Below, piece by piece: positions 62,774-64,000 of a DNA stretch of 64,000 nt. The translations under genes and the position numbers were made by a program. The notes beneath the pieces were generated by a model. It saw only the letters and a list, made by a program, of their open reading frames with translations. It had not been told where the DNA came from and did no database searches. Source of the stretch: Methanoplanus limicola DSM 2279 (lineage in GTDB: Archaea; Halobacteriota; Methanomicrobia; Methanomicrobiales; Methanomicrobiaceae); NCBI RefSeq assembly GCF_000243255.1, contig NZ_CM001436.1, positions 1,338,077 to 1,402,076 on the forward strand. Direction: 5' to 3'. The first letter of the stretch is position 1, and each line of letters starts with the position of its first letter.

Positions 62774-63379
62774 TTACTGCTGTTCTTCACTCATTGAAGA
62801 TGAGATCTCCTCCGGTGTCTTTCCCCTGAACATAAGGCCGGTAATTACCATTACAATACCCCAGGCAACCGCAAAAATACCGAGAATCCAGACCATTGTT
62901 TCAGTGCCTATTCCGGGGAACATCATTATGTAAAAGCCTACAAAGAGTGAGAGTAAACCTGCAATTACAAGGAGTATCTTATAGCCAATTCCGGCGTTTC
63001 CTGTAAAGGCCATCCAGAAATCAGTAAATCCGGTCATCAGTGCCCAGAATGCTATCAGGTATGTAACCAGAAGCCATGCGGAAAGAATATTCGATATTGC
63101 GAAAAATCCAAGGATTACTGCAATAACGCCGAGAATTATGAGAGCGGCAGATGCACCTGCGCCCTCATGCGACTTTGCGCCCTGAATGATCGTAATAATT
63201 CCATAGACGATTACAAGGGCGCCGATGAAGTAACCAAAGAAGAGAATTACAAAAGGAGTCCATACCAGCGCTGCTGTCCCCATAATCAGTGCAAAGAGGC
63301 CCATCAGGACAAAAGTCCACCATCCGGGTGTGAAATTCATTGCACACCCTAAACTGTTATTTTCAGTCATTTTAATCAA
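62774..63379 (-). CDS. HdeD/DUF308-family six-helix membrane protein
   Basis: A 201-residue protein with six hydrophobic helices arranged as repeated hairpins, starting WWTFVLMGLFALIMGTAALVWTP and showing the internal repeat pattern LIILGVIAVILGFFAI and LLVIAGLLSLFVGFYIMMFPG of HdeD proteins. HdeD is linked to acid resistance in enterobacteria; the archaeal role is unknown. A Ser/Glu-rich tail (EEISSSMSEEQQ) follows the last helix. The start may be ATG 63379 or 63370. Confidence 0.85.
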   Translation of the reverse strand: MIKMTENNSLGCAMNFTPGWWTFVLMGLFALIMGTAALVWTPFVILFFGYFIGALVIVYGIITIIQGAKSHEGAGASAALIILGVIAVILGFFAISNILSAWLLVTYLIAFWALMTGFTDFWMAFTGNAGIGYKILLVIAGLLSLFVGFYIMMFPGIGTETMVWILGIFAVAWGIVMVITGLMFRGKTPEEISSSMSEEQQ

Positions 63380-63490
63380 CCTTATGCTCTATTCTAAAGC
63401 ATTAAGTAATATAATTGTTCGTATCCGGAAATCCATTCTTGTGAGCCGGAAAGTATTCCTGAGATATTTCTAATCGGGTAAAAATAAGAT

Positions 63491-63877
63491 ATGATTAATA
63501 CATCCGGGGAGCAAGAAGAGAGTATGGCATTCTGGATTCCGGCATTTGCCGGGTTTCTCGTTATGATTCTGCTTGCACTGCTCTTTGGACATGCTCATCC
63601 TATGGCATCTTTTGCCGCACCTGTAATCGGTGGTTTCATCGCCGGAATACTGGTCAGTGAGGGGACGATGGAGGGAGCTAAGGCAGGATTCACCTCCGGA
63701 ATATTCGGCGCAATTATCGCTTCCGTACTGATTCTGGTCGGGGGACTTGCATTTTTCGGCATAAGCGGACTTGCGGTTGGCATTGTTGTTGACATAGTAA
63801 TTATTCTGATTTTCTCACTCTCCTTAGGCATTCTTGGAATGATCGGCGGTGCAGTCGGCGGGCTTTTCTCCCGCTGA
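63491..63877 (+). CDS. Small four-helix membrane protein (DUF5518-like)
   Basis: A 128-residue Gly/Ala-rich protein with four hydrophobic helices: AFAGFLVMILLALLFG, FAAPVIGGFIAGILV, GIFGAIIASVLILVGGLAFFG and the C-terminal IILIFSLSLGILGMIGGAVGG. The YGGFIAGxL-EGxxAGFxSGxxG pattern is shared with small archaeal membrane proteins of the DUF5518 type, from memory. Function unknown. ATG 63491 is used; ATG 63524 (MAFWIP) is an alternative. Confidence 0.75.
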   Translation: MINTSGEQEESMAFWIPAFAGFLVMILLALLFGHAHPMASFAAPVIGGFIAGILVSEGTMEGAKAGFTSGIFGAIIASVLILVGGLAFFGISGLAVGIVVDIVIILIFSLSLGILGMIGGAVGGLFSR

Positions 63878-64000
63878 TCCTGCTGAAGAGAAGAATAAAT
63901 TACGGATTCATATTTTTCACACTCCTTTTTCATGGCATACACGCAGAGATATATCTCTTTTAAGCTGCCATATTCATGTGATGGAAACCGGGATTTACAG

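Overview
The window comes from a methanogenic archaeon, most likely of the Methanomicrobia/Methanomicrobiales (inference from gene content). Archaeal markers are the PolD small subunit, Orc1/Cdc6 with origin recognition boxes, a Hel308-type helicase, the KEOPS subunit Cgi121, Rio1 with its KH partner, archaeosortase A, the ADH-synthase/dehydroquinate synthase II route to aromatics, a short archaeal-type adenylosuccinate synthetase and an FmdE-family protein. TATA boxes about 25 nt before several start codons suggest leaderless mRNAs. TTG and GTG starts with good Shine-Dalgarno (SD) sequences are common.

Layout. 1-1.3 kb: end of a thiamine operon (thiM-thiE). 1.4-5.5 kb: a giant HEAT-repeat protein with five internal FliM-like peptides. 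5.9-13.6 kb: putP, then housekeeping genes tyrS, rio1, the KH protein, a Hel308-type helicase and cgi121. 13.6-18.1 kb: the probable chromosomal replication origin. Three ORBs, one on the left inverted relative to two on the right, enclose about 1.1 kb of A-rich tandem repeats (9 x 11 bp and 6 x about 127 bp). orc1/cdc6 follows, then a second, triplet-phased repeat array. A fourth ORB-like site lies 4.5 kb further on. 18.1-25.1 kb: an Lrp regulator with an aminotransferase, pdxS-pdxT (vitamin B6), purA behind a 42-bp repeat array, a Trm112-like protein and cbiB. 25.3-29.6 kb: archaeosortase A and a two-component cluster whose two histidine kinases have complementary defects around one response regulator. 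30-33.6 kb: an ArsR regulator and an iron-type ABC importer.

35.4-45.2 kb is visibly AT-rich and carries surface-glycan genes: rfbA, rfbB, a WecE-like transaminase, an ArnC-like glycosyltransferase with an ArnE/F-like pair, three methyltransferases (one frameshifted at a 7-A tract) and a YfhO-like membrane protein. It looks like an acquired or fast-evolving glycosylation island. It is followed by two membrane glycosyltransferases of ordinary composition (45.2-47.9 kb).

48.4-51.9 kb: a cyclophilin, the PolD small subunit and two membrane proteins. 52.3-60.2 kb: a tight eight-gene aromatic amino acid operon (two ADH-synthase paralogues, DHQ synthase II, tyrA, pheA, aroA, a shikimate kinase-shikimate dehydrogenase fusion with an apparent ATT start, aroC). 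It covers nearly the whole route to chorismate and prephenate but has no dehydroquinate dehydratase. 60.3-64 kb: a pilin-like protein, a truncated pre-toxin-like fragment, an NCS2 permease and two small membrane proteins. I found no tRNA, rRNA, CRISPR array or insertion sequence. Base-composition statements are by eye.
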